Source: Asterias amurensis (lineage: Eukaryota; Echinodermata; Asteroidea; Forcipulatida; Asteriidae). From it: a DNA stretch of 64,000 bases. Both the position numbers and the translations under genes were made by a program. The notes under the pieces were generated by a model that saw only the letters and a program-made list of their open reading frames with translations, ran no database searches and was not told where the DNA came from. Location of the stretch: assembly GCF_032118995.1 (NCBI RefSeq), contig NC_092654.1, positions 2,914,001 through 2,978,000 on the forward strand, given 5' to 3'. Positions 1 to 10,565 of the stretch are shown piece after piece (the stretch's first letter is position 1; every line of letters starts with the position of its first letter).

Positions 1-59
1 AGGCTGAAGAGAAATGTTTCCTTCACTAGTTACAATGATAACATGCTCTAAAAGTAAGT

Positions 60-215
60 ACTCCTATTATCAAAAGAGGGTGTACTGTTGGTTATAACTC
101 TTAAAATTAATGGCAATAAAATCCTTTGTTTAGAAGCCTACAGTATTTGACAGTATAAAGCATTTCAAGAAACACTTTTAAGTTAAAACCTCAAAGTAAT
201 GTGCTTAAATGTAAA
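60..215. repeat. Fragment of a dispersed AT-rich repeat (family D)
   Basis: The phrases around tggttataactcttaaaat, ttagaagcctaca and the run ending cctcaaagtaatgtg recur at 41213-41575 and, more decayed, at 42290-42550 and 43330-43460. The copy at 41213-41575 has weakly inverted ends (AAAGGCC and GGTAAACTTTGCCTT) next to TTAA. This suggests an old non-autonomous DNA element; here only one end survives beside the senataxin-like exon. Confidence 0.45.
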
Positions 216-326
216 AATATAAAAGATTTTATGCCCCAAAATTTGAATCTTAGATCCTGCATACATGTTCACAAAAAAGAAAAAAAAAAACCCAACCCAA
301 CACCCCAACAAACAAACTTGACCTAC

Positions 327-551
327 CCTATCATAATATCCGGTCTGCGGCATCTTGCTGACAATCTTTTCCCTCGCTTTGTGATAAACTTCCATACATT
401 CCCAGCACTCTGTTAGGTCCCTCTCTAGTCTGGTGAACCGCGGAGACTCTTTGAGAATGTACTCCCGAAGCATCTTTTCTGCTGTGTCGGACGCAAGATC
501 GGCGTGCCAAAGGTGGCAAGGTGGATCACCCTCTCCCATCTCCATGATCAT
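327..551 (-). CDS. SETX: First coding exon of a senataxin-like RNA/DNA helicase (partial gene)
   Basis: Senataxin is a nuclear superfamily-1 helicase that resolves RNA:DNA hybrids and helps terminate transcription. Only a 75-codon exon is here, read leftwards from the ATG at 551; a second in-frame ATG follows two codons on. Residues ending in DLTECWECMEVYHKARE match, from memory, the human senataxin N-terminus (DLCYCLECVAEYHKARD) in spacing: D-L-x2-C-x-E-C-x3-Y-H-K-A-R. The exon ends at a G|GTAGGT donor (exon end 327, phase 0), so the open frame beyond it is read-through into intron. The helicase domain must lie left of the window. I see no strong acceptor just upstream, which favours this ATG as the start. 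The identification rests on about 20 residues, so it is probable rather than certain. Confidence 0.55.
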
Positions 552-682
552 ACGTGGATGGTTTTTGGGTTTTTCAAACTTGTTGATTGGACATTGAAAC
601 CTGGAGGCTAATCTGAAGTAATTCAGTTGAACTGTACCTCAAGAGTTCTAAAAATGGATGAAACATGTTTTCTTTTGTTTTA

Positions 683-939
683 AAGAATGTTTGTTTTCTC
701 AAGAATTCGTTTCACAATTGTAGAATACACCAGAACTCTAGTGAATGCTTCCTTGTAGCCAAGACCCTCTAAGGGCCGAAGATACAATCTCTCTGAGCAG
801 TATTGATTGATTTCACCCGCATCACCATCCAGTGTGAAGTGTCTGCATGCAAAAATCCCAGCCTGTACAGAGCAAGCCCAAAACCTCAGGCTCAATGGCA
901 GTAAATTCATTGACCCAGTGAACTCTGTCTGGCGCAGGC
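683..939 (-). CDS. Possible terminal exon of an unidentified minus-strand gene
   Basis: A frame open for about 85 codons runs leftwards from a TTTTCTGCTGCATTAG acceptor-like site to a TAA at 683-685. The protein has balanced composition, with segments such as GDAGEINQYCSERLYLRP and YKEAFTRVLVYSTIVKRILE, unlike the low-complexity translations of the surrounding DNA. It would begin in phase 1 and end only about 130 bp before the senataxin-like exon on the same strand. No polyadenylation signal is obvious in that gap. It could be the last exon of an upstream gene, a 5' non-coding exon of the senataxin-like gene, or a chance open frame. I do not recognise the family. Confidence 0.25.
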
Positions 940-1507
940 CTAATGCAGCAGAAAATTTGTCTATTTTAATATTGTTTTCCTTATCTATTTATTCAATCAG
1001 GCTTTCAAAACATCAAAAGCTCACAGCTGTTATATATTAACTAATGTACCATATCAAAAACATGAGGAAAAAATTATAAGAGATGACAAAAAACGTAAAG
1101 CAAACAGAAACCTAGGGATTGCCCAAAAGCAAATCAGATCACTATTCAAATGAGCAATCCCTTTTTTTTAATAACAAAAACAAGCAGTCCAAAAGCTTGC
1201 ACTTGGTTTCATGTGGTACCTCCAATGTTTGAGCCTGCCCATTATTTTGCCTCTTTGTTGGGGGTCTACAAAATGAATTCCCAACACGCAGCATGAATGT
1301 TAGGTTACACACTGAATGTTCATCATGAAGAGGATGATAAATTAATAGTCTGTAACCACTTTGGATTGCACGACACTACATGCACTATGCAGCACAGTAA
1401 AAGTTTTTGCAATCTGTATTCGCGCCGTCCGTGGATTGTAGCATTCAGGTCTGTAACTTAATAATAATAGTACAGCATTCAGAAATGTTTAGGGGTGTTA
1501 TAAAATA

Positions 1508-1642
1508 AATATTGACTGCTTTTAGACTCGTGCAATGATTAAAACTATGACTCCCTCTGTGATCCCCGGAGCATTCTAGGACGCTACGGGGATCACCTCG
1601 GGAGTCATAGTTTTAACCATAGCACTCGAAGCAGTCAATATT
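1508..1642. repeat. 135-bp foldback (hairpin) element
   Basis: The two ends are inverted copies. AATATTGACTGC at the left pairs with GCAGTCAATATT at the right, and further in AAAACTATGACTCCC pairs with GGGAGTCATAGTTTT, then GTGATCCCCG with CGGGGATCAC, leaving a loop of about 20 bp. Arms are about 55 bp with a few mismatches. This is the architecture of a small miniature inverted-repeat element. No target duplication is clear. Confidence 0.75.
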
Positions 1643-1779
1643 TGTATACTAGGCTAGAGAACAATCAAAATAATAGACGACCAGAATGAATTAGGCATAC
1701 ATTACAACAAAGGAGTCTAGCCCTAGACTAGAGTAGAGTGCTTTTTGACATGGAAGGAGGTGTAGAAATAGCCTCCAGG

Positions 1780-1915
1780 GTTTTGGTTGGCGACCCAAAC
1801 CAAAAACTGTTTCTGGCGTCATAACCAAAACGGTAACCGAGCTCACAACTCGAGTCTGAACAGCAGAACCAACGACAAACAACCAAAACAGTTTTGGTTT
1901 TGGGGTCGCCAAAAC
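1780..1915. repeat. Second foldback element, about 136 bp
   Basis: GTTTTGGTTGGCGACCC at the left is inverted at the right as GGGGTCGCCAAAAC; the arms continue through an AAACCAAAAACTGTTT / AAACAGTTTTGGTTT pairing. The sequence is unrelated to the foldback 140 bp to its left. The long open frames crossing this hairpin on both strands are a by-product of the inverted repeat, not genes. Confidence 0.7.
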
Positions 1916-2209
1916 GCGCATTTGCAGAGTCAAACAACAACACTCAAAACAACAGTCACGACTGCGTACCTACATGTACCTCGTCGTATTTTTGCCGACT
2001 AACTTAAACTAACTAATAAAAAAGCCCTCTGGTTCTACGACATGTCCGAGTACCTTCCTAATTATTCTTTACTGCTCTGTATCCATCACCTGCTTGTGTT
2101 TTCCCATCAGAATTTACGGGTCACTTCGACATCCAAATGTAAAGTTTCTGCACCATAAAGTTTGTTCCATAACTTTTATTGATTGTGATACCGATGTTTT
2201 GGGGAATGT

Positions 2210-2868
2210 CAGACAACTCGTCCGTCGGACAACTCGTCCGTTCGGACAACTCAACCGTCAGACAACTCGACTTGGGGTCAAGACAAGTCGACGGATGGCC
2301 GTGACGGGGCTCAGCACGGGGCGGGATGGGTAAAAAGCGGCCTGGGGTGGGGATGTACTGACTAGCGACTTGGCAATAATGCAAGGGCGTTCCCCAGGGG
2401 GAGGGGGTATATTATGGTGGGTGGGTTTATATCCGGGCAAACAGATAATTTTTTTTTTTTTTTTTTTTTTACCATTACCCGCTGCATTTTCATTGCTTGT
2501 ACCATAGAGCAATGATCGAGTTGTTATTGTTGTTGGTAATAAAGTAAATAAAAGTAAATCTTCTAATAATAGAGCTGTATGTTTTACTTATTTAATGTTT
2601 TAATTGTGTTTTTTTAAATCTTTTATTTTGAATAAATTGAAGACAACTGCTAACTGGCTACACATAGAGTCATACCATGGTCATCTCATAGTCTGTTTTT
2701 GACACAAAGTCTCGAGATAGTCACTTAACAGATGTTTCTGCAAGTATGGCTTCACTGGAACACCACACTTCTCAAAGTTGTCTCAAAGTCGAGTTGTCCT
2801 AACCGTCGAGTTGTCTGAACCGTCGAGTTGTCCGAACGGACGAGTTGTCCGACGGACGAGTTGTCCGG
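2210..2868. mobile_element. Non-autonomous element with tandem-repeat inverted termini
   Basis: Both ends consist of 16-17 bp units of the type CGGACAACTCGTCCGT, repeated four to five times and facing each other: GACAACTCGTCCG reads rightwards at 2211-2270 and its reverse complement CGAGTTGTC at 2787-2866. The interior (about 510 bp) has no gene and includes a T-run at 2450-2470. Tandemly repeated inverted termini are found in some DNA-transposon-derived elements. I see no transposase, so any mobility would have been supplied in trans. Confidence 0.65.
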
Positions 2869-3562
2869 TTTCCGTTTTGGGGATGCATGGACGATTGTGT
2901 GTGTGGCAGGTTTCTTTAACTGCCGCCCTCTATCGCCAACAAGTAACATTTTGGAAGTGACACCGATTGCCTGCTGAAAGGTTTAAATCAACCTTCATGA
3001 ATTTTATTTTGTACAAAAAACAACAGTTAACCACATCAAACATTATGGATTTCCATTCTTAAAACAAGGGAACGCACATAAATTATGATCACAAAGTCCC
3101 ATTCCCATCCCAACACTGTCATAGAGGTAGCCTCTCATCAAGGCGCTCGCGGGGTCTCTCTGAATGATATACTTGCAAAAGAGCGCCACCACGGGAAAGA
3201 CGAACCACTCCGTAGCCTTTGTTCGTGTATAAGCGGTGATTTCGCTTACCAAGTGTCCAGTTTAGTTAGTGATAATATACATAAAAATGTAGAGATACAT
3301 AGCTTTGGATAACATTTCCTAAAGCCAAGAGCAGTTTGTGCAATATTAGACGCTAGGTGGCAGCATACATACAGGTAATTTTTCCTTTTTTTGTTAATCC
3401 AATCCGAGAGGAGGCCCTATAGGCATACTCAGTAGAAATCATCGTCCAAATCACTTCCCAAGGAAGTATTATTATATACATTGAGACAATGTTTTTATTG
3501 ATACAGTGGACTCAGCAGTATTGATGCTATCACAGTTTCGGCACGAGTGTTAACCACCTTAA

Positions 3563-3926
3563 AGGCACAGTATGAACACTTTTGGTAATTACTAAAAAAA
3601 AAAAACTGTTAGCATAAAAACTGTTACTTGGTAACGAGCAATGCAAATGGAGAGCTGTTGATAGTAAAACATTGTGAAGAACTGTTCCTTCTGAATAAAA
3701 TGTAGTTTTTGAGTTTTTTTTCACTCAAATAATAAGACTTCAGATGTATGAGGTGTTTTATTACGCAGCTAAAAGCACATTTTGTGCAACAAGGGTGTTT
3801 TTTCTTTCAGTGTTCTCTTCCAACTTCAAAGAACTGATTTGTTATTTGAAGCATAATATTATGATCTGAGATACACCAAGAGAATGATAATTGGCTTCCA
3901 GGATTACCAAACGTGTCCAGTGCCTT
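3563..3926. mobile_element. TTAA-flanked foldback element, family A (copy 1)
   Basis: Ends are AGGCACAGTATGAACAC on the left and GTGTCCAGTGCCT on the right, each bordered by TTAA. The body matches the copies at 37040, 56182 and 63597: a TTGGTAATTACT block, then GGTAACGAGC, then a lipped run around gagctgttga and aaacattgtgaagaac. There is no coding capacity. Inverted ends plus TTAA duplication fit piggyBac- or Kolobok-type non-autonomous elements. It sits immediately upstream of the secreted-protein gene's promoter region. Confidence 0.7.
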
Positions 3927-3989
3927 TAAAGTATTGCTTTTGGTTGTTGTGAGCAGACGACTCAATTTCAATCAAGGCAGACAATCACT

Positions 3990-4032
3990 CATAAAGGCGC
4001 GAAGAGCAGCGAGCCCTTATTTAGTTTTCAGC
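3990..4032 (+). promoter_or_regulatory. Possible core promoter of the FAMeT-like gene
   Basis: CATAAAGG at 3990-3997 is TATA-like, and TTTTCAGCTC at 4025-4034 resembles an initiator about 35-40 bp downstream. Transcription starting here would give a 5' leader of about 50 bases before the ATG at 4081. A non-coding first exon further left cannot be excluded, because a GCAG lies just before the start codon. Confidence 0.3.
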
Positions 4033-4080
4033 TCAATCCAATTCATGAACCTTTGATAACTGGATCTGATTGCAGGGAAG

Positions 4081-7000
4081 ATGGTTGCGTTAGGTGTGTT
4101 CGCTGCTTTACTGACATTTACAAGTGGTGAGTAACAATGTAATAGAGAGTGTTTAAATTCAGTGCCAGAACAATCGAGCCGCCGAATTTCTTACCAATAC
4201 GGCGCTTCAATTTTGCTGTGGTCGACTTCACAGAGATTTTCCTAACTTAGGCTGAGAAGTCCTTTACATCTTAAGGCTAGTTCTAAACTAGGACGAGTAA
4301 CTCGTTCTTACTCGATGAGACTCTTTTTTCTTCGATGCGGTCGCAAGGGACGCACGTTAATAATAGTCTTAAATTGCTCATAACGAATGATTTTCGGGGG
4401 AACAAAACAAAATCCTATATTTTAGGCGTAAACTCCATCCAAAAATAAATTATTTAGAAAATTAATTTACCACTTGCCAAATGCTGATTTATTTCGTGAA
4501 TGGATTAATTTAAGCCTAAAAAATAATTGTTGACGGGTGGTGCCGTTTCAAAATGATACAAATGGCAAAATCATTAAAGTCACCTGGAAGTGGTATTTTT
4601 TCAAAATAAAGCTTTTGTCACTAATATATGTGTTTTGATGAGTGGAATGTGAATAAACAGTTAACTAAGGTTTTAAAAAATCAGTTCTTATGTTATTTAC
4701 AAATTTAAGAGTAGACCCCGACCCGAGAGGGCGCTGTTCATGACGTCAAACGAGGCAGACTTTGCCTGTAATGCGTAGAGTAAACACAATTGCAAAGTAC
4801 ATGTACGGACCAATTCGTGAGTTTGTACGTTTAAAAAAATTTTTTTGTTTTTTTCCGGCAATGCCGACCAGGTGTATTGCTGCTGAATGCAGAAAAACAC
4901 TTTTTGAAATGTACCAACTCACGACTTGGACGTACATGTACTTTGCACGTGTGTTTACTATAAGCATTACAGGCAAAGTCTGCCTCGATTGACGTCACAA
5001 AAGGGCTAGGCGGAGTCAGCCCCCAAACAACTTTATATATTTTTTAAACATATAAATCGTGACAAACAATTACTAAAAAAATTGTTTTATTGTTCGTAAT
5101 CATATACTTTTATGTTTGAAAGAAACAAAATTATATTTCCAGGTGACTTTAACAATGGACTAAACAAGATGCAAAACAACATGCAAAATTAAATGAAATT
5201 GGCTGATGGACGTGAGATGATGTCAGGATCCAGACCGTTAAAATACGTGGTGGATTTTCTTTAGCGCAATACCTTAACTTGCGGCCCTTACTTTTGCCAA
5301 AAGAATTTCATTTCATGATAATAATAATGTTTGAAGGTAGTTCTCGAACGAATTTTGACACAAATGATGCTGTTTTATCACGAAAAGCACCCACCAACTT
5401 CCACAAAATGCCACGGACAATGTACACAACAATTTTATGTCAAGCATGTAAAGTTGTTCTTGGATGTAAGATAATGCTACACTATCATGTCAAACAAATT
5501 ATTCATTGTTAGTTTTTTAATTAACGATCGCTTATCATTAACTATCGGCTATCATTAAACTATATACGAAAGCTTCAACTTTCTTTAAAAAAAATAAGAT
5601 AATTAAAATTTTAAATCTACTCGGTCGAATCGGCCAAACGTCGGACCATATCATTTCTAGGGGGCTGTTGACACATCGGACCAGACATAACGACGACCAG
5701 TTCAGCGAGATGTGCACTTGGTTCTACAACAAAATTACAGATAGGTCACTTTGTGGATCCAGCAATCTTCCAAAGGTTGATAATGCTGGCTCCAAGCCCA
5801 TTGAGGCACAAGAATGCGTCCTATACTGGACATAGGCTAAACCTTATTAGGCCACTTGGATGCAACCGTTTTGCACTGTATGCAAAAAGACAAAAAGCAC
5901 AAGAGACATCCTTCTTGGCGTAACAACTCACTTCTCAAAATAGAATAAAAGAGAAAACTAAAATACGAACGGATTTGCTTATTGGAAATTATCTCATTTT
6001 TGACATGACCTTTTGGAGCCTAAAATGATGATGAGCGACCTCTATGGTGGACACCCTACCCGTGAGGTCATAGATATTGTGTCTAATTTTCGACTTAACC
6101 CCACAGGTGTCCAAGCATTCGTTTAATACACCAAAACATGAATTAACATTGCGAATAACCCGTTTTATTTCCAGTGGTCGCACACACATGCTACTTTTCC
6201 CAAGAGCCAAACCATCTGGTCAACTCGGACAAATATCATTGGGTTCTGTCCGACAACCCGTGCCTATGCGCACAGTTCCGGCTCGGTGGTATCAACACGG
6301 TGCCGTCAAAACGAGCCACCGAACCCATCATCCGATCCTTCGATGCCTCGCTGCTAAGGAAACGCCCGGACGACATTCGAGATGCCATGGGTTGCGTTAA
6401 AGGTATAATTGATTGTGATTAATAGCCCCATTTATGCTTTCTCCCCTTCGCATTCATTCCATCTGCATCAGCATCAGTCAAGGAATGTTTACTTAGCGCC
6501 GCTGTAGTTAATCACGTCGCTTGTGTTTTTAGGGCTAATTAGATTGGCTCTACGTCAATAATTACAAATGCCCGTGAGAAAATTCGACTCCACTCGTAGC
6601 AACAATTATTTAATTCACATAGTTCTCGTGGCTCACGCGCTGCATTCGTCAACAACGAAAAGCTTTTCCTTTTTGTAATTAAATTGTTGTTAGAAAAAAA
6701 TCTATCACAGTCGTCATCGCATTGTATCGCTCACGTTTTATTATAACGATTTTGTTGTTGTAAGTTTAGCATTTTATCAACATTTAGTAGGATTTGAAAC
6801 TTTGCATGTATGGTGGAGATACGATATGGAAAGGTTTGCGGAAACACCATGTAATGACTATCTCTATAATGAGTTGGGGTGGTTCTGAAAAGAACCGTTG
6901 GTTTAACTCGACGTTTCGATCAGTATGCTCTGACCACCCCAGAGCCGGTTTCACCACGCATCATCGAGCTCAACTTCCCGCCTCTATTTCCAGCCTTCGT

Positions 7001-7904
7001 GCATCACCAAGCTAATCCGCCCCCACAGTACTTAACCAGCATGCAGCGTCAGAGTCCAGCTTTCTTCAGAAGACGATCAGAGCATACTGATCGAAACGTC
7101 GAGTTAGACCAACGGTTCTTTTCAGAACCACCCCAACTCATTAGAGATTCATTACATGGTGTTACCGCAAACCTTTCCAAATGCTATCAACATTGTTCAC
7201 TCATTATTCTCTTGAAGAATAAACACCAATTGAGATGTTTTTGTGGTTAATGGCATGAGTTGATTCATGGCTCGGAAGTGTTTCTTTTTAAAGATTTTGT
7301 TTTCAAATTTTGTCAACCTCCCCAACCAACCCCCCCCCCCAAAAAAAAAAAACACAACAAAAAACACCCAAGACACACAAGAGAAAAAGTTACTGACTGC
7401 CGTTTAAAGTACCAACATAACAGAGTTTATATTATTCATTGGAGCTGTATTAAAGACTTCTCAATATTACTTTTAATAATTCCATTGTATCAAAAACACT
7501 TATCAATGATTCTCTGTTAACGACAGAATCTTCTCTCTACAATACAACCGCAAGTGGGAAGATCATGTACCCTTTTGATTCATTCAACTCTGCCCTTCTT
7601 GTCTACATTGACGTAACAGCCTCAAAATTTCGCATTTACCTGACTACTGAGGATCTATCATCTCCCCCGCCCTACAAAATAGGTAAGGCACAACATAACA
7701 TGTCTGACCATTATTTAAACTAGTTTAGTACATTGACGAAGAAGTAGTGGTCAAGTTCACACACAAGGATAAAAATGGTTAACTAGTGGTTGTTTAATGA
7801 CGTACGTAGGTCATGCGCACAGAAGTTAGTTGAACGACTATTTTCATTTCGTCTCATCATAGCCTATAGTTTGACAGAACTAACCAGGAATGTTTAGCAG
7901 CCCT

Positions 7905-7937
<33 letters not shown>

Positions 7938-8594
7938 GGGGGGGGGGGTGTCGACGGTTAGGATTATCTTGATCTTTCTTTTCAGATGGACAAAAATAGG
8001 ACTCGACAACAGTTATACTGGGAAGAAACTTATCCAAATATTATGAATCATTATAATAGATGTTGAATTTGCATCGGGGATAAAGAGTATTAATTTTGGC
8101 TTTACCCTTACACCGTTGTGTGTACAGGCACTGTATACTCAGTACTTTCACGAGTCTTGAGAAGAAAAAAAACACAAAAATATTACTCGGGTGGGGTTCG
8201 AACCCACGACCCTTAATTCTGGAGCAGTGTCGGAAGTGTTCGAATCCTTTGTTTCACCAGCTGGTTAGCACAACGATATAGAATATTAATTATGGTTTTC
8301 CCCTTTCATTGGGTAGAATTCAAAGGAGACAGACTATCTGTTGCGAAGCTGCTGCACCGAGAACCCGGTGTCTACACCGATGTGGCATCGGAGGTAATTC
8401 CTGTCTCTGCAGCAGACGGTCGACATTTGTGGCTCTACTATCGGTATGGCGCTTCTTCTGCCGTCATTCAAGTTGGGTTGGGTCAGAGTACGACAGAGTA
8501 CGTCGATCAATCCCCACTTCAGGAGACAACGTATCTGGGTACCTTCTCTAGTGAGGCTGCAGAATGGAATCTTCGTCACTATCTGAAAACCTAG
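4081..8594 (+). CDS. Secreted FAMeT-domain-like protein, four exons, 235 residues
   Basis: Exons are 4081-4126, 6175-6402, 7527-7682 and 8317-8594. Donors are GTGAGT, GTATAA and GTAAGG; acceptors end CCAG, ACAG and GTAG. All three introns are phase 1, and the joined frame stays open to TAG, which is the main support for the model. Exon 1 encodes a hydrophobic signal peptide (MVALGVFAALLTFTS). Exon 2 gives a mature N-terminus with four cysteines (HTCYF, NPCLCAQF, MGCVK). Exons 3-4 carry a beta-rich stretch in which ALLVYIDVTASKFRIYLTTE and then GRHLWLYYRYG, AVIQVGLGQ, YLGTFSSEAAEWNLRHYLK resemble the farnesoic acid O-methyltransferase-like (Methyltransf_FA) pattern of F/W-W, I-x-V-G-x-G and Y-x-G-x-S-x3-A-x-W. 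In animals this domain is common in extracellular proteins and is probably a binding module rather than an enzyme. The fold call is from memory. Confidence 0.6.
4578..5148. mobile_element. TTAA-flanked inverted-repeat element, family B (571 bp)
   Basis: Ends AGTCACCTGGAA and TTCCAGGTGACT are perfect inverted repeats, each bordered outside by TTAA (4574-4577 and 5149-5152), as after TTAA-targeted insertion. A second, longer inverted repeat lies inside: GACGTCAAACGAGGCAGACT at about 4741 pairs with its inverse ending at about 4995, with GTACATGTAC on both inner arms. The interior has no transposase frame. It lies within intron 1 of the FAMeT-like gene. Confidence 0.75.
6823..7195. repeat. Large inverted repeat in intron 2, with ribozyme-like motif
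   Basis: A left arm of about 110 bp (6823-6938) is repeated inverted at 7068-7185; shared blocks include GGAAAGGTTTGCGG, GAGTTGGGGTGGTTCTGAAA and ACTCGACGTTTCGATCAG. The loop of about 130 bp is richer in C. The right arm reads CAGAAGAC, then GATCAG...CTGATC, then GAAACGTC, close to the hammerhead core CUGANGA-stem-GAAAC known from Penelope-like retroelements but with one core mismatch. It may be two opposed element ends or one foldback element. Confidence 0.55.
7898..7948 (+). repeat. Poly-T / poly-G simple repeat
   Basis: A run of about 30 T is followed by about 11 G. This is mononucleotide low-complexity DNA inside intron 3 of the FAMeT-like gene. Confidence 0.9.
8055..8285 (-). repeat. 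tRNA-derived SINE-like repeat, family G (copy 1)
   Basis: The segment shares with 27086-27310 the phrases TTGCATCGGGGAT, TTTTGGCTTTACCC, the ACACCG(T/G)TGTGTGT stretch and ATTACTCGGGTGGG(G/A)TTCGAACC. On the minus strand GGTTCGAACCC is a canonical RNA polymerase III B box. Presence of two dispersed copies and lack of a complete cloverleaf point to a SINE rather than a tRNA gene. Confidence 0.6.
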
Positions 8595-8980
8595 ACCGCA
8601 TGTAGGTACTATCTGCAAATGGAAACTCAATCAATATCGCAAAACATAGACCACGCCGTATCTATGTACTTTCTCTACAAGGCTGCAGAGTGGAATCGTT
8701 GTCGCTACCTGAAAACACAGACCAGGTATCTGGTACCTTCTAAATAGCAAGACTGCGGAATGGAAACTTCGTCACAACCTGAAAACCTAGTTAGACCACG
8801 TATCTGGATGCCTTCCAAAACATAAACCAAGTATTCTGTGTCGGCTACCCTCTCCAGCAAGACTGCAGAATGGAAACGTCGTCACTCTCGACCATATCTT
8901 GATGCATGTTATAGGGCTGCAGAATGAAATTCTCCCCACTCTCTAAAAACCTAGACCACGCATTAGATGCCTTATCGGGC
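8528..8980 (+). repeat. Degenerate tandem copies of the FAMeT-like gene's last 65 bp
   Basis: The final coding stretch (from GTATCTGGGTACC through GGCTGCAGAATGG to CTGAAAACCTAGACC) recurs in damaged form about five to seven times directly downstream: near 8596, 8658 (GGCTGCAGAGTGGAAT), 8722 (GACTGCGGAATGG), 8798 (truncated), 8832 (GACTGCAGAATGG) and 8895 (GGCTGCAGAATG). Units are about 60-75 bp. The copies lie after the stop codon and do not keep a common open frame. This looks like local tandem duplication across the stop codon followed by decay. Confidence 0.75.
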
Positions 8981-10565
8981 CTCTTGACTCGCATCATTAT
9001 ACGTGTGAAAACATTCTGTATGAAGTACCTATAACCTACGGACATTATGTCACCATAATTTGTTTAATTGTTTGGACGATCTTCCCTACAAGGGAACTCC
9101 ACTAACTCCCACAAGGGGAAGCTGGCAACATCCAACCTCTCTCACACAAGCATGTTTAAAGTATTTGATTATGAACTGCACAAATTAGGAAATTGTGATC
9201 TAGTAACTGGACGACAATACTTGTTCTAATAGTCATTGTGAATTAGCAGTTTTCTTAAGGGATTCGAATGTAGGCCTGGTTAGCTCAGAACCATTAAAGG
9301 GGATTTTAGTTTTTGTCAAACGGGTTTTGATTGACGCCGTCACGATCAGATCAAGAGACTACATTGCCAAAGTCTCGAAATCATTCGAAATAGAAAAGGT
9401 AGCAGTTGCCACGTGATATGGACAATCTGCAACAGTCGAATTTTAAAAGATAATTTATGTTTAAATATCCTCAGCTCAGTCAACAGCACGTCTTGAAGTG
9501 GGGGGGCATTTTTGTTTCACTCTGAGAAACGTTATTGACAAAATTTCTACCTCATGTGGACATTGAGTCGAAGTTTATGTTTCCCTTTTGATGTTTTGCG
9601 CCAAAACTACTCGTGGTAGGTAGCTTCACTATTTGCGGCAGTGTACAAGAAGACAACTTTTGTTAGAATGAAAGCAATTTATTACGGTGCACGTGCATCG
9701 AGCAGAGATGGGAAGGGCCAGCGTGAACGATAGTGTTTACTCTGGAGTTAGAAGTAATGCATTTCGCTCAACTATACATTAAAAGGTCTTAGCAATAACG
9801 GAATTCATTAGAAGCACAGCTCGTTCAGCAGAGAAATGAGTTATTGAGGGTAATTTGATGCCAAGATAAGCTTCTAACCCACATGCCAAAAGAGTAGCCC
9901 TATACAATACTATAGTGAAGTTGTTGCAACGAGTATACATCAGTGTTACACACATCAGTGTGCATGTGTTTAGCTTAAAACAAATTGTATTCTTCATCAC
10001 CAATGTAAAACTTTTACACAACGATTCTTCAAATTATAGTTATGTAAATAAATGGGTACCAGACATACTACTTTATTGAGCAGAATGCAGTTTGTTAATA
10101 GCGTATACGTGCAGCATTAACTTAATTTATATTCTAACCACTGTTTGTTGTGTGCACAAGCTCCGAACACGCAAACAATGGAAGTCGATACTATATTCCG
10201 TTTAATTGAATTCAACATGCTTGACAACAATAACCCTTTATCCAGTTCCCACTCAGGTTTTCATTCCAAGACACTCCTGTAAATGGAAATATAACGCCCT
10301 CTCTCGGCTGTTAGACAACACGAGTGTTTTCAAATTAAGACTAATCCAACAAGTATAACCTGTGGGCACTGTGTAATCCTTTTTCACGAAGTTCAAATAG
10401 CACCTCTTCAATCAGTTTGCTCGGAACAAAAAATCTGCTAAAACCTCGTTGAGAATCTTAATTTACCGGAGTATGTTATGACTCATTAATTTTTCAACAG
10501 AGGGCTCCCTACTAAGGCAGCCGCCCTCTGTCGATGATACATCGTTCAGTGTGTTGATTTTCAGT
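8981..10565. other. Intergenic DNA without recognised gene
   Basis: AT-rich sequence between the FAMeT-like and GPCR genes. I see no convincing exon. AATAAA near 10048 is a weak candidate 3' end. Near 10498-10535 AGAGGGC and GCCCTCT form a small hairpin. Confidence 0.4.

Noticed and set aside
6879-7250. 123-codon plus-strand open frame
   Set aside because: Lies across the inverted repeat in intron 2; its matching antisense frame is explained by the palindrome.
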